Shown here: positions 37,041 to 49,935 of the stretch, piece after piece
Numbering within the stretch: the stretch's first letter is position 1
Layout of the letters: each line of letters begins with the position of its first letter
Assembly (NCBI RefSeq): GCF_039555335.1
Contig: NC_092628.1
Location: forward strand, 74,588,713-74,652,712
DNA length: 64,000 bases
Direction: 5' to 3'
DNA from: Amphiura filiformis
Taxonomy: Eukaryota > Echinodermata > Ophiuroidea > Amphilepidida > Amphiuridae
Translations under genes and position numbers: made by a program
Notes under the pieces: generated by a model
The model's database searches: none
Told to the model about the DNA's origin: nothing
What the model saw: only the letters and a program-made list of their open reading frames with translations

Positions 37041-38200
37041 ACGCTTCCACTGCGTCATCATTGGTCCTCTTCCTGTTCCTCTTGATGTATCTCTCTCTTC
37101 TTACTCCCTTCACCAATCACCTTCCTCCCTTTCCGGTTCTTTATCTTTTTGCGACTCCTAGTCTTCTGCGGTTTCCTTATCAGGTTTCCCTTTCCTCCTT
37201 TCTACCCTGCCTTCTCCGACTTCTGTATTCCCCTTTAATCACCTACATGTAGATTTTGTTGTTCGTTTTCTGCCTAAAACTTCGTTATATCCGTTATCCT
37301 TTCCCCTTTCTATGATCCACCCTTCTCTCCATCTTACGTTACGTTGCTTTTCTAGCTCGTCCAGTTTGTTTTGCTGTTCTTCTTCCCGTTTCTTAGGCTT
37401 CTTCCAACTTCTTTTCCTGACCCTTTTCTGTTGTTTTTTTCTTTCCCTCCTCTCCCTTCGGATTTCTTTTTCCCATTTGCTCTGTCTCCTCTTTCTTCTG
37501 TATCTTCTCTCTACCTTCCTCCGCCTGGCATGCCTGGCGCTCATTAATTTCTACCCCTCGTTTCATTTGTCTTATATTTGTATGCATTCTCGCAATTTTC
37601 TGTGCCCACCGCGTTCTTCTCATTCCTTTCTATCATTCTCCTTTTGTTTCCTCTTTAACTTTTTCTTTCCTTCTTCTGTCCGAAGCTCTCTACTTTCTTT
37701 CTATCGTCCAAATTTTCCAATTCTTTTTCTGCCTATAGCTTTCCTTCTACCTTTCGTCTTTCCTCCTCCAACTCTTCCCGTTTGATCCTGTGCAGTTACT
37801 TTCTCAACTCCACCTCCTTCTTTTCAAACTCTTCAGTAACGCATGTTCTACACTCTCTTGTGTGTTTTCGCGAACTCCCACCCTTTACATCTCTTCTACC
37901 ATGTATATGTTGTCATTCCTCTATCTCTGTCAAACTGTACAATTGAGTCTCGCTCCTGATCCGTGCTATTTTCTTTCTGGTCCTGCTGATGTAAAGTATC
38001 TATCTGGATGCACAAACTCGGCCTAGTGGCCCTTCCCCTGTAATTACAGATCAAATATATCCACTTCTCACTCTGTCTGCTGTCTCTTCGTAACTCCATG
38101 GAATCCCACCGCTCCCTCGTCTCCCACCCCAAGCAGGCTCAATCACTACCCACAGGATAACCCCCCCTTCTTTATTGCACTTTCTACTGACCTATTCTAT
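37040..38200 (-). pseudogene. Pyrimidine/purine-skewed tract with decayed charged frame
   Basis: The plus strand is almost all pyrimidine. The reverse strand reads Lys/Arg/Glu-rich helix-forming text (for example RRERRERKKQQKRV) in shifting frames with several stops over about 1.1 kb. No family is recognised; it may be a dead coiled-coil ORF of a retroelement or just skewed DNA. Confidence 0.3.
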
Positions 38201-38743
38201 GTACTCACCCCTCCATATCTCCTACAGGGTGTCCCTGAAAGAGACTGTTCAAATGGAAACTGACCATAATACTTTTAATTAATTGCGCAATCAAAGCTTT
38301 CATATACTTTTTGAAATTTTTAAATTGACCCGTTTCGTTCTTTTTTTTCTTTCCATAAAATGTTAGCTTTTACCGTCAAATATGCCCCCTTTTAATTTTG
38401 AGCCGAACAACTGAGGTAAACCAAAGAAAATTGGAATTTACTACCAGCGCCAAAGCCATACGCATTCGACTAATATCCATCGTAATAAATTTTGAGAAAA
38501 CTACACCTAAAGTCTTGATTTTTGCAGGGTATCTTAGTCGAGAAGGAACATGGTTGTGTTCGATTGAAGTCAGCAAGCAAGGAAATCCCCCATTATGATT
38601 ATGGTAAATGCTGCTGTAAAGTGCATGGTACATAAATGATTAATTAGAAGCGAGACACTGCTACCAATTCCTGCAACGCCGGTTGCAAAGAATCAGTTTT
38701 AACATGCTGTTTCTGGTGTTGGATTTCCCATTGGGTGCTCCGA

Positions 38744-38885
38744 CCCAAGTGCGGGCTGCTTAATTTCTTTCTGCAACCAGAATGGTCCGCAATATATCAC
38801 TAACCGCATAGTCCGAGGCAAGGTTCATTATTGTCATGGTTAGGGTCTTAGGGTTAGGGTCTTATGGTTAGGGTAGGGTTAGGGG

Positions 38886-38918
<33 letters not shown>

Positions 38919-38930
38919 TAGGGTTAGGAT
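38744..38930 (-). repeat. CCCTAA array plus conserved TGGTTGCAG motif, copy 2
   Basis: On the reverse strand, CCCTAA repeats (38836-38930) precede GGACCATTCTGGTTGCAGAA then AGAAATTAAGCAGCCCGC. This is the same order as at 18170-18310. A third copy of the motif lies at 39233-39290. Confidence 0.55.
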
Positions 38931-39042
38931 TATATTCGTATTTATTCGTACTAATATACTACTAATAGTATATTGTGTGTATGCAGTTTATTCCGTCATC
39001 AATAAGTGTCATAAACAAACACCTTTCTGGCACAACGAATCA

Positions 39043-39108
39043 TAGCACAGTCGTGTAGGCATTATACTATGGATACATAGGTTGTGGGTTCGAACCCCAG
39101 GTAAACCG
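39043..39108 (+). repeat. tRNA-derived sequence (SINE or tRNA pseudogene)
   Basis: A box TAGCACAGTCG (39043-39053), B box GGTTCGAACCC (39087-39097). No acceptor-stem pairing is seen. Confidence 0.55.
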
Positions 39109-39232
39109 TTATAGAATTTTAATTCTATCGATTTCTTTTTATTTTATTAAGTAAGAGGAAATAATAATGTTAATAAACTCGTGTTATATCTAGCCTCATA
39201 GGCCTATAATTACATGTATGTACTATGTGTTA

Positions 39233-39290
39233 TCGCATTGCGGCCCATTATGGTTGCAGAAAGAAATAACGCGTGCGGGCTGGTATTTTA
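39233..39290 (+). repeat. TGGTTGCAG motif repeat, copy 3
   Basis: GCGGCCCATTATGGTTGCAG then AAAGAAATAACGCGTGCGGGC. No telomere-like array directly beside this copy. Confidence 0.45.
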
Positions 39291-40125
39291 CCAGATCGAG
39301 TGAGGGAATGAGTTCCCTCTGCCTCCCTAGCTCAGTTGCTGAACATGCCAGCTTTAGGGTGGAGGAACCATCAGGTTCAACGGCCAGTATGTTCCGGTCT
39401 AAGCCAGTTGTATTCTTTTCAGTAAGTTAAGTAAGTTAAATCCATCAACACAACTGCTACTGTAATGTCGTAGACAGCCTCAGCAGCGCACTTAGGAGGA
39501 CCTGTTTAGTGCTGAATATAATACATGTCTAAAGAGCATTGGAGGTGTTTCATGTCTTCGATAGGTTAGGGTTCTCTCAAGAGCACCTTGTGATATGTGC
39601 CAGCTGGACTTGTTCCTTAAACTGCTGGAGACTAGTGCGGTTAAACCATGTGTTGTATTCTGGTAGGGCTAGTTTTAGTTCCAAGGTGTTCTGCCATGTC
39701 TCACTTTACTATAGCGTTTTTATCCATTTAGTGTCCACTCAGTGTCCTTCATCTAACCCAGCTATGGTTCAAATAGTTTGGAACCACCTATTCCAATGGC
39801 GGATGACGAGTACAACTCTCAACGACTAAAGAGCTGATGAGAATGATTATATTATTCCAACGGGCAATATGATGGTGTTGAACACGTCATCATAGGTCAA
39901 ATAACTTCACTGGCAAACGTGTGCAGGGGAGTGCCACTAAATACATGAAATATGTGGATTTCGGTTGCTGTTGCCTCCGGAAATACGCTGTTCAGGGCCG
40001 ATCACCTGCTCAGTTGCCAGACACTGACTAAAATAAGTCTGGCAAAATAATGATTACGAAAACTACAAACAAAATATCCAAATACTAGATCGAAGATAGC
40101 TGGGCAGACGTCTTCTTCTGACTCT

Positions 40126-42160
40126 ATGACGGGGCAGCGGGTACCTGGCACACCATCACAGACTGTTGGTCCAGATATGTCTCGTCTACCTACCTTCAAA
40201 CCACTTGTAGTATCCACCTACAATGTACGTACACTACACCAACAAGGGAAACCCACCATCTATTTATGGGTTGTATATGCGGGCGTCGACATTGTCGGTG
40301 TGCAAAAATTAACACCGCATCATTCCCCACTGACGAATCATGGTCAGACGACCAGAATTGGGTACTTATTTACAGTTCTGCCACAGATCAGAGGCAGGGA
40401 GGTGTTGGACTTCTGATGTCAAAGCACATTCATAGGCGTCTTCAGAGTGTGCAGTCCATAATCAAAGAATACAAACAGATTCATTTAACCGGAATCCCCA
40501 GCTTACGGTTGCAATTATTTATGCCGCAACTGAATCAGCAACCTCAGGAGAAAAGGACGGTTTCTATAATCCACTAGAAGACCATCTTGAAAAGGTGAAG
40601 AGGCGCAACATGCACCTCGTTATTGGTGATTTCAATGCCAGAATTGGCCAAGATAACCATGTATCTCATCCAGCTGTGGTTGGTCCTCATTGTTTTTACG
40701 ACACAACAAATGACAATGGAGAGAGACTAGTGAATTTATGCCAGGAATTCAAGCTCCGTCCTTCACAATCAAGATTTTCTGAACTCAAAAGTCGTCTCTG
40801 GACATGGATGCACCCAACGGGCTCAAAACACCAACTGGACCACATCCCTGCAAGTGATTAAATTCCCTGCGCAATTGCAGAGCTTGTAAGTCTGTAGAGC
40901 TGGATTCAGACCACCGAATACTCAGCATACGACTGCACACCAGTCTCCGAACCACCAAAGGTAAACCTTGTAAGAGGTCTAAGTACAACTGGAAGAAGCT
41001 GCAACATGCTTCTACTAAGAACCATTTCCAGATTTAACTTTCAAACAGGTTCCAGTTCCTCCAGCGTGACAACAACCAGACACCAATTTCTGAGAGGTAC
41101 GAAATGTTCACGAAAGCAGTGCAAGAAGTCGTAGAAAAGGTTGTTGGAAAATGTAGCCCTTTTGGAATGCCAAGCTGGATGACAGTTGAGATCAGAAAGA
41201 GATGCAGCTAAGAAGACATACCTATTTGTTATAGAACTCGTCACTCCAAAGAAGTGTGGCGAAGGCTCAACACCCTGCTCAACGAGTTATTCCGAGCTAA
41301 CGAACTTGCCTCTAGAAGCTGTGCACAGCAAACGCATATCATGGAGTCATGGAGGATTTCCCCAGTTACCAACTCCCACTCACAATACCATTCATTGACT
41401 TCAAGAAAGCCTTTGATTCAATCAACAGGAAGATAATGTTTTCTGTTTTTCGGCACTATGGTATCCCAGAGAGCATCGCAAAGCCAATACGTGTACTGTA
41501 TACTAATACACAAAGCGCCGTATAATACGGTAGATGGTTGGTAGATGTGATAGATGACAACATCTCGGATCCCTTCCTAGTGACAATTGGAGTATTGCAG
41601 GGGGGTTATAGTTCCATTCTTATTCATTTTTCTCATCGACTAGTTGATGAAGATGGCTACCAAAAGGACTGACACTGGTGTTGAAACACATCCGCGTCGT
41701 TCCAGACAATATCCTGCCAAGGTTTTGAACGACTTGGATTTCGCTGACGATATTGCCTTACTTGAATCGCGGGCGCAGGCACAGCTGACCAGAACAGCGG
41801 CTGCAGCAGAAAGCCTGGGTCTCATCATCAGTGTTCCTAAAACTTAAAACATGACCATCAACTACGATCACCACTTTAAGTATACGGAGAACCCATCAAG
41901 TATAATATGTCACCGATTTTAAATATCTTGGTTCCATGATGGGCTTTTGTTACCAGTGACCTCTCCCGACGAAAGGCGCTTCCATGGTATGCATTTTGGA
42001 AACTGGAGCATCTGTGGAGAAGTCCAACAATTACTGTTGCAACAAAAGTCAAGCTTTTTCACTGACCATCTTGGTAATGAAAGAATCTATACCATCACCA
42101 ACACTGTGCCTCTTATCAACTCTGTCAAATCACGACAACTACGATACAATTTTTTAACAC
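40126..42160 (+). pseudogene. Decayed non-LTR retrotransposon (endonuclease + reverse transcriptase)
   Basis: Endonuclease (EEP) motifs appear first: STYNVRTLHQQGK, then HLVIGDFNARIGQD and NDNGERLV with HQLDHI near 40850. Reverse transcriptase follows in changing frames: FIDFKKAFDSINRKIMFSVF (about 41398), GVLQGG, and LNDLDFADDIALLES (about 41728), so both catalytic Asp motifs remain. Multiple frameshifts, stops and a deletion between the domains show it is dead. Type resembles RTE/jockey-like elements often annotated 'craniofacial development protein 2-like'. Confidence 0.88.
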
Positions 42161-42540
42161 CCAAAATAGGGGGGTTATAGAATTATTAAGGGCTGGCCAC
42201 TCGAAAATTTCGCGCGCTACGAACGCATTCTTTTATTTGAACAATCAAAATGTGTGCACAATCTTTCGTTATATAATGCAAATTTTTTGCGCGCTATGCG
42301 CGATTTCTTTACACACACGATCAAATTTTAACGCACTCTGCACACTTTCTTCGCTCTAAAAGTTTTGGTGCGCTCCTGGCCTTTGTTCCGGCAATGAATA
42401 ATTTGTCTTGAGTCTGTGTAGGGGGGCATAAAATTTTTTTACCCGGGATAGGGGGGGCATAAAAAATTTATTCCTGGAACCAACATATTCATGACCCCCC
42501 AGCCGAAGAAAATGACATCCCCCTTAGATAAAGTTACATT
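42160..42540. repeat. Repeat with G-runs and CGCGC blocks
   Basis: Bounded by GGGGGGTTATAGAA and GGGGGGCATAAAA units, with GCGCGC-type motifs inside. Style resembles the element at 7607-8719, but termini are not defined. Confidence 0.35.
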
Positions 42541-42899
42541 TCATCCCTCACCCTACAATTTTCTCTCTTGTTTGTCTCCATCCTCTTCGATCCACCTTCT
42601 CTGGGCATATGTACATGCACTCTAACTCTAACACAACAATATAGCGTGGCAAATTATCCCTAGTCTTCTGCAAATGCTTGACTCCTCGCCTTCCTCTTGT
42701 ACGTCCTCCTCCCACTCGTCCTCACTTTCTCTTGCGTATCCCCAATCAGCTTGAACCTGCCCTTCCCTTTTTTTTCTTCTTCTTCTTCGGCGGCCGTCAC
42801 TGCTGACAATTGGCTACCATCTGGCTTCATTTACTTATCTCCTTCCTCCAAGCTGTTCTGTTCTGACCTAGACGTTTGGTTTGCACTCGGTTCATTCCT

Positions 42900-45800
42900 G
42901 TCCACTCGCTGATGTTGTCGGACCATTATTTCTTTTTTTCCCTTTTCCCTTCAACTTAACTTACTCTGAGGATGTGACCAAGGTAGGTAAACTTTCTTGT
43001 CACCAACTCTCCAAGCAGCTCTCTCTTCACTCCAAGTTTGGATGCTCCTGTTTGTTCTTTTCTCCTTCCAACTGATCTTTAGCATTCTGCTCCAGAACCA
43101 CATTTCAGCAGTAAGCACCCGGTTCTCATCTGCTTTAGTCATAGTCCAGCCATCCAAGCCATAAAGGAGTACACTCCATACCAGTATCTTGATCAGTTTT
43201 ATTTCAGTTCTGACGCAAGGTTCCGATTATTCCACAGATCCTGAAGTTCAATCATACTTCCTTTGGCCATTCAAATCCTCGCTTTGATGTCTGCCGTGCA
43301 ATTTGCATTGGATGTTTTCACCGAGCCCAGATACTTTTCACCTGTTCAACTTCTGCTGTTGTACTCTTTTTCATTCTGCCTCTGCAACTAGAAGTTTGTG
43401 TTTGCTTCACATTGAGTTTGAGATTCATGTCTTTGCCAGTTACATCTATTGCTATTGCCAATCGTTTTATGTACTCTACATATGTTTCAAGGAGTGCGGA
43501 TTCGTCTGCATAACAGATGTTTGAGATTGGTATGCCTCCTACTTTGATGCTATAAGTATCCACATCAGCATCCCTCGTCGGTGTCTCTGTGTATGTCACG
43601 AAAAGATATGGTGACGCAATACAGCCAGTCTCACACCTTTGCTCATGCTGAACTCATATGTATTTTCACCATTCCACCTGATCTTTCCCCTCTGGTTTAC
43701 ATACAAGGATTGTAACAGAAACACAAGATGTACTGGGAAGCACATTTCTTCCACTATACCAAACAGTTTATCGTGGCTGACTGAACCAAACGCCTTTGAA
43801 TAATCAATGAACATGACGAAGTCAAGTATCTTATCCATCAGTATGTGAAGGCATACCAACAAGTCTCTAGTTCCTCGATCTTTCCTGTAAACAGCTTGTT
43901 CTTCTAGAAGTGCTTGCTTCAGTTTTGCTTTGATGCGATGTATATATGATGATCATCAAGACAACTTTGCTGGTATGACTGATGAGTGCAATGGTACTGT
44001 AGTTGGAACATTGCTTGAAGTCCCAACATTATAAACTCTTGTATTTTTCAGTCTTCTGGCCATACACAACTTGTCCATATACATACATACCGTAGTTGGT
44101 GTAAAGCTTCTGGTCCATACCGTCCGGTAGATCTATATTAGCTCGGCAGGTACACCGTTAAGACCTGGTGATTTCACAGTCTTGAGTTTGCTGACTGCAT
44201 TCAACTTCAGATATAAGAGATGGTGGCTGTACCTCTTCAACCGGTGTTTTGGCAAGGAAAGTGGTATATCTCCATCTGTTTTTTCAAACAGTAACTTTTC
44301 TACTATACATTCTTTCCATCTGTTCATGATATCTTCCGACTCACTGAGTACTTTTCCGTCTCTATCCTTGATGCATGCTTGCTATGTTGGAGTCGACTTA
44401 GCTTTTACTGATCTAATCCGTTCAAACATTGCCTTGGATTTTCCGGTTGCATCAAAGTGTCTGGTCTGCTTACATTGTTCTTCGAGCCATCTTGCCTTGC
44501 CTCTTCTGATCCTCCTCTGGATCTCAGCACGTAGTTCTTTTTATCGATGTTTCTGAGTTCGCGTGTTACTTTGTTTGCACAACCCGTTCTTTTCCTCAGT
44601 TATATCAAGTACTTCTTGGCTAATCCATGATTGTTTTGGGAACTCTTTTGGTTTGCTCAGCTGTCTGTGTCAATAATTATGGTTTTGTATAATGTTACCC
44701 ACAAGGATTCAGAATTGGTTTCATAGATGTATTTCGGTTGGTTCATTGCTTCATTTCTGAACTGAACTGCCTTGACGTTAGGGTCATGCAGCCTATTAAC
44801 ATTCAATTTGCCTGATCTTCTCCAGTTTGGTTTGGTACATGTTGGCTTCACTCACATCTTTGCTGCTAGTAATATGTGATCTGCAGGGGCGTAAATCCAT
44901 TTTTGAAAGTGGGGGGGACACAACGAAAATTATTAGTCATTTATACTTCGACGCGACAACGCTGCACGTCGCGCCCCCGCGACGTAGGGGGGGTGTCTGA
45001 GGGGGGATGTGCCCCCCTCCGAAGTAAGAAACTTTTTCAAAATGAAGACCTAATTGAAGCCATTTGGTGGACCATTTTGGCACTATTATTGTGTAAAATT
45101 TTAGCTTGAAACAGCTGAAAAATTGTGAAATGACGGCCTAATAAGCGATTCGTGGACAAGTCTTCACTAAAACAGAAGCGAAAGCGACTACTTGCTTATG
45201 TATACGCACATTACGCAGGGGGTGTCTGAGGGGGGATGTTCCCCCTGATAAGAAACTTTTGCAAAATGAAGACCTAATTGAAGCCATTTGGTGGACCATT
45301 TTGGCACTATTGTTGTGTAAAATTTTAGCTTGATACAGCTGAAAAACTGTGAAATGACGGCCTAACTTGTGGACAAGTCTTCACTAAAACAGAAGCGAAA
45401 GCGACCACTTGTTTATGTATACGCAGGGGGGGTGTCTGAGGGGATGTTCCGCCCTCAGACGTTGGAAAATTTTGCAAAATGAAGGTCCAATTGAAGTCAT
45501 TTGGTGCACAATTTTTACACTGTTATCATAAAACAAACAAAAAAAGGGACCGAACTCAATTTGCAAAATTTTACTTGAGATTTGAGATTCGGAATTATTA
45601 CTAAAGCATGCATGGATTGATGTTGAAGTCAGCATTGAGTCGTCCGTCTTAAACTGACTTTGGTGATAAAATGTGACGGCTGCATATCGACGGGCCCGCA
45701 GTACAGGCTTTTGGGCCGAGGACCCGCCTTCAAGCAATTTGCCCAAAATAATCACAGGCCTATTATATATTATACTTACGATCGACCCGGCTGTGTGGAT

Positions 45801-46960
45801 TTGTAGGTTTGTATGGGCAGTGATGGGCCTACTCAATTACGTGCAATTTAACTTTTTTTTTCTCTCCCTTTTCTTTTCTCCCTTTCTCTTCTCTTTTTCT
45901 CCTTTTCTCCCTTTCTCTTCTCTCCTTTCCCTTTTTTTTGGGATGTGGGGACCAAAATGTGGGGGGGACATTTGATATTGTGTCCCCCCACTTTGAAAAG
46001 TGAGGGGGACGTGTCCCCCTGTCCCCCACCCGATTTACGCCCTTGGTGATCTGTATCACAGCATAGACTGTATTCAGAGTCTATGATCACAGTCAGCCAT
46101 GACACTCGATTTGCATCTTCTTTTCATCATGATGTAGTCGATCTGATTTCTGTAACGGTCGCCAAGTGATTTCCATGTGTACAGGATTCTTTTGTGGTGT
46201 TTGAAACAAGTATTCATGATGGTTAGGTTCCAATTCCACATTTCTTGTCCTCACCTTCTCCAACTTTGGCGTCATGTATGACCACACATACATCTCCTTT
46301 CTTAATCTTGTCCATGGCGGGTTGCATATGTTCATAAAACTCGACAATACTTGCGTCATCGTGTCAGGATGTTGGGACATAAACCTGCAAGATGGTTATT
46401 GGTTTCGGCTTATAAGTCTTACAGTGATTAGTCGATCAGAGATGGGATTGTAGCTTGCAATGCCTTGCATATCGCTCCTTTCTTCCTACTCGGTTTTCCA
46501 GAAAACAAGATTTTAGTGCTTTTATCTGGTTGAAAAGATCCTTCTCCTTTCCATTTAGTCTCACTGAGGCCAAGAATATCTAGATGTAGTCTATCTTCCT
46601 CGACAAGTAACAGCTCCAGTTTTCCATCTGATCTTGATTCATAGTTGTTACATTCCACGTTCCTATTTGGAAAACCTTTCCCTTCTGCCCCATCAGGTTG
46701 ATATGATACCGATTGGTAATGCTGCCTTCAAGAGCTATCCTTTCCGTAGAATTTGGGGGTAACGCCGTCATCATTGGAACTCCTCTCAGGCTCAGCAACC
46801 TCTTCCTCAGCATAGCAGCATCTCGGATGTGTGTACTAATTGGGTCCCAACACCCATCTGTTTGACACATAATTGTTCTTTCTCATCTGCAACTCATACA
46901 TGTCATAAATGCTATGTTCTCGGGAATATACATATTATATAAGACAGTGGGCTCCGTTAC
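42900..46960 (-). pseudogene. Decayed non-LTR retrotransposon, reverse strand
   Basis: The reverse strand reads an endonuclease start IGTWNVTTMNQ, then LDILGLSETKWKGEGSF (about 46560), RYRNQIDYIM-type residues near 46150, and RT pieces VMFIDYSKAFGSVSHDKLF (about 43805) and ISNICYADESALLE (about 43530). The usual AFD and YADD are AFG and YADE here, so both catalytic Asp positions are hit. The C-terminal part GWTMTKADENRVLTAEMWFW and LKISWKEKRTN follows. Frameshifts throughout. A hAT-like element (44884-46045) splits it. Confidence 0.87.
44884..46045. mobile_element. 1162-bp hAT-like MITE inserted in the LINE
   Basis: Ends CAGGGGCGTAAATC and complement of CAAGGGCGTAAATC. The 8-bp GTGATCTG is duplicated at 44876-44883 and 46046-46053. 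The LINE continues across the gap once the element and one duplication are removed. G-rich subterminal parts (GGGGGGGACA) and three tandem units of about 210 bp (from 44988, 45218 and 45426; each begins GGGTGTCTGAGG) fill the left half. No transposase. Confidence 0.88.
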
Positions 46961-47148
46961 CTTCTGCCTCAGTGCTATCTCGCTGGGATTAAGAATATAA
47001 AAGTATTAGTTAGGTGAAAAAGTTCAATTTGGTGACCACTCTCTGGCTAGTAAGGTTTGACGATTGATTCGACTTCTATGGACCATTTAGAAAAAAAATA
47101 GCCACCATGTCCCTCGCGAAAATCCCGGCATTTTTCGCTAGAGGCCAA

Positions 47149-47425
47149 AATCCAAAATGGCCGCCGCCACCATTTTGAAAATTTAAGTTTTGAACCAGAG
47201 CACCTATAATCATGCTCAAAGACACTTTTTCGGATATGTCGAGTACAAGGATTCCGATTCTGATATTCGTTTGACATTACGGCATCATTTTCACCCAGAA
47301 ATCCAAGATGGTGGCCGGCACCATCTTGAAAAATTTAGTTTTGAACAAGAGGACCTAAAATCGTGTACAAAGACACTTTTTTGGATAAGTCGACCAAAGG
47401 ATATTTTCAAATTTGACATTACTTT
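47149..47425 (+). repeat. Two tandem units of about 130-150 bp
   Basis: Each unit runs from ATCCAA.ATGG.GGC through CACCAT.TTGAAAA.TT and AAAGACACTTTTT.GGATA to TTGACATTAC. Confidence 0.7.
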
Positions 47426-48155
47426 GACATTACGAACTCTCTTTTTATCAAATTAGTGCAATCTCACTCAAACAATAATTATTACTAACCCTAAAGGATT
47501 TGGCTGAAAAAGGACCCCTAAATGGCGATGCCTTCCAGTACCCCTTTTTCAAAAAGACGTCGACGCCGCTGTGTGGTGAAAAACATACCCTTTTAGACGT
47601 TTTTCTTGGACACGGGTGCGTAGCAAGTGAACAGTCATATAGTGAGTGACCCGCCCGGGCGGTAGCCTATGGAGCAGTGTAATACACGTCATGCATAACT
47701 GGCAAATGCAAAATCGGATTCAACTGAAATTTTGGGAATAAGCATTTTTCATGGATAGGCCTATCTACTGAAAAATGTCCGTCATAAAAAGAGGATGCTA
47801 GGATCGCGAAATCTTCCTTAAAAGAAAATGTAGGCCTAACATCTTTCATTTGATACAAAATTTGCCATTGTATGAGCATGTAGTAGGCCTAGTTTTAAAG
47901 TGATCATTTGAGTTTCATGTCCAGTTTTGCCCATATTCGTACTTTTCCTGAGCCTTTTTAGAGCGTTTATTGCTTCCCCCCGGCCCCGTGACCCTTGGCT
48001 CGCCAGAATTTCTTCACCCCTCCCCCCCCCAATTTACCCTCCCACCAGGGCTCATAATTATTGCACAGCCCCTCACCTCAATTTCTGTAGCTTTCTGTGA
48101 ATATAGGTGGGGGGCTGTGTGAATCATGTTTTTAAAAATGCGATAGTTAAATACA

Positions 48156-49370
48156 GGGTTCAAAAGAAATAACTCCCCCTCTAAAATTACAAAACATTTC
48201 TTTGCATAACTTGACATACATGTTGTTGATTTGAAAAATTCAAAAAGCTGTAAATAGAGGAATTGTTTTGCAACCCTCCCAAAGTTGTTTCATTTGCAAA
48301 AACAATATTTTTGGTCAAAAATAATCACATTTTCCAAAAATGATGCTTTCAGAAAAAGTTGCACTTAACCACATAATGTGCAAAACGTTCTCGATATTAA
48401 TGTTAAGGTTGATTTAATTCTTGGTTTTTCCTTCACATTTCTGTCTCTGATCCTTCAGGCACTCGTGCAACCATCATTCAATGCAAAACAAAGATTTGTT
48501 GAACTTAATTTTGACGTAAAATGAGATTTTAATCAGCAGTTGTTTCAAAATGATAAAATCACTAGGAAGGAGAAATGAGCTCCCCACGCATACATTTGAC
48601 CAAAAGGGTAAACATTTACCTGTATTGGATCGGTTGAAGCATCTTGCATTTTGATTTAAAATGATGGCTTTCTTGGATTAAGGTGTAACACTCATGATGT
48701 GGCCACAAGCGATTGGCTGCATGCAGTTAATTGGCTGGATGCTGACTTCCAACCTCCAATCTTTGTTGGGCAATTCTTCTTTCTCATGTACGCATTTATT
48801 CAAGAGAGCTGTTGCTATAGATCTTTGCAACTGTTTCAGTCTACCATTTGAGCTCATTTGCAAGTACATTTTTATCTGTTCTAGCCAACGAAAGAAATTA
48901 TCACACTGCAAACCTTATTTCTACTCCTGTAGTGATTTTACCATTTTTGAAACACCGACTGAAACCCCCATTGGTGTCAAAATTCATGTCAATGAATCAT
49001 TGTTTTATATTGAAAGATGATTGCATGGGTGACGGAGTAATCGGATACATAAAATTTAAGAAAATAAACTAACAATTAAATCAATCAAAACATTGATCAC
49101 GTTGATATCGAGAACGTTTTGTACATTACAAGTATAGGATGTTGAAAAGTGCAACTTTTTCTGAAAGCATCATTTTTGAAAAATGTGATAATTTTTGACC
49201 AACAAAAATGATTTTCAAAAAAGAAGAAAACTGGGAGGGTAGCAAAAAGATTCCTCTATTCACAGGTTTTTAAAATATTCAAATCAAGCAAATACATGTC
49301 AAGTTATGCAAAGAAATGTTTAGTAATTTTAGGGGAGAGTTATTCCCGGGGAGTTATTTCTTTTGAACCC
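48156..49370. mobile_element. 1.2-kb TIR element with about 270-bp inverted repeats
   Basis: GGGTTCAAAAGAAATAACTC at the left and its complement at the right continue as inverted similarity to about 48425 and back to about 49075 (blocks CATTTCTTTGCATAACTTGA, TTTCAGAAAAAGTTGCACTT, AACGTTCTCGATAT). No ORF of note. It ends 22 bp before the foldback element. Confidence 0.78.
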
Positions 49371-49420
49371 TTTAGTTAGCGATTTGCGGTTTACTACGGT
49401 GTACCATGAGGGACATGAAA

Positions 49421-49774
49421 ACTTCAATCAGGTTTTTGCAAACTTCAATCAGTTTTTGCTAGCTTCAATCAGTTTTTGCAAACTTCAATCAGTTTTTGCA
49501 AACTTCAGTCAGTTTTTGCAAACTTCAGTCAGTTTTTGCAGTTTTTGCAAACTTCAATCAGTTTTGCAAACTTCAATCAGTTTTTGCAAACTTCAACCAG
49601 TTTCTGCAAACTTCAATCAGTTTTTGCAAACTTCAAACACTTTTCGCAAACTTCAATTGTTTTTGCTAACTTCAATCAGTTTTTGGTAACTTCGATTGTT
49701 TTTGCTAACTTCAACTAGTTTTTGCTAACTTCAATTGTTTTTGTTAACTTCAATTGTTTTTGCTAACTTTAATC
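49421..49774 (+). repeat. 20-bp minisatellite, left arm
   Basis: About 17 units of GTTTTTGCAAACTTCAATCA; the inner units diverge (TTGCTAAC, CAATTGTT). Confidence 0.95.
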
Positions 49775-49935
49775 ACCCGCGCGGGCCGCGATAAGGGTAT
49801 CAATTTCAAGCTTTTTGCAAAAAAAGGTACCCTTTTTAGCCACTTACGCCTACAAGTCGGCATAAAGGGTAGTGATTTTCATGTTTTGTCGGAAGCCGTT
49901 TTCCAACTGGTATAAAGCCTGTACGGGAGCCCGAG

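Noticed and set aside
37312-37785. 157-codon Leu/Ser/Phe-rich plus-strand frame
   Set aside because: Product of the pyrimidine-rich strand; the hydrophobic text follows from composition.
38225-38245. Transposon end CAGGGTGTCCCTGAAAG
   Set aside because: Only one end seen; no inverted partner nearby.
49363-49718. Repeat 'proteins' encoded by the 20-bp array (also 51080-51562 and 54582-54813)
   Set aside because: All three frames are open only because the unit is 20 bp; no start context, no domain, non-coding minisatellite.
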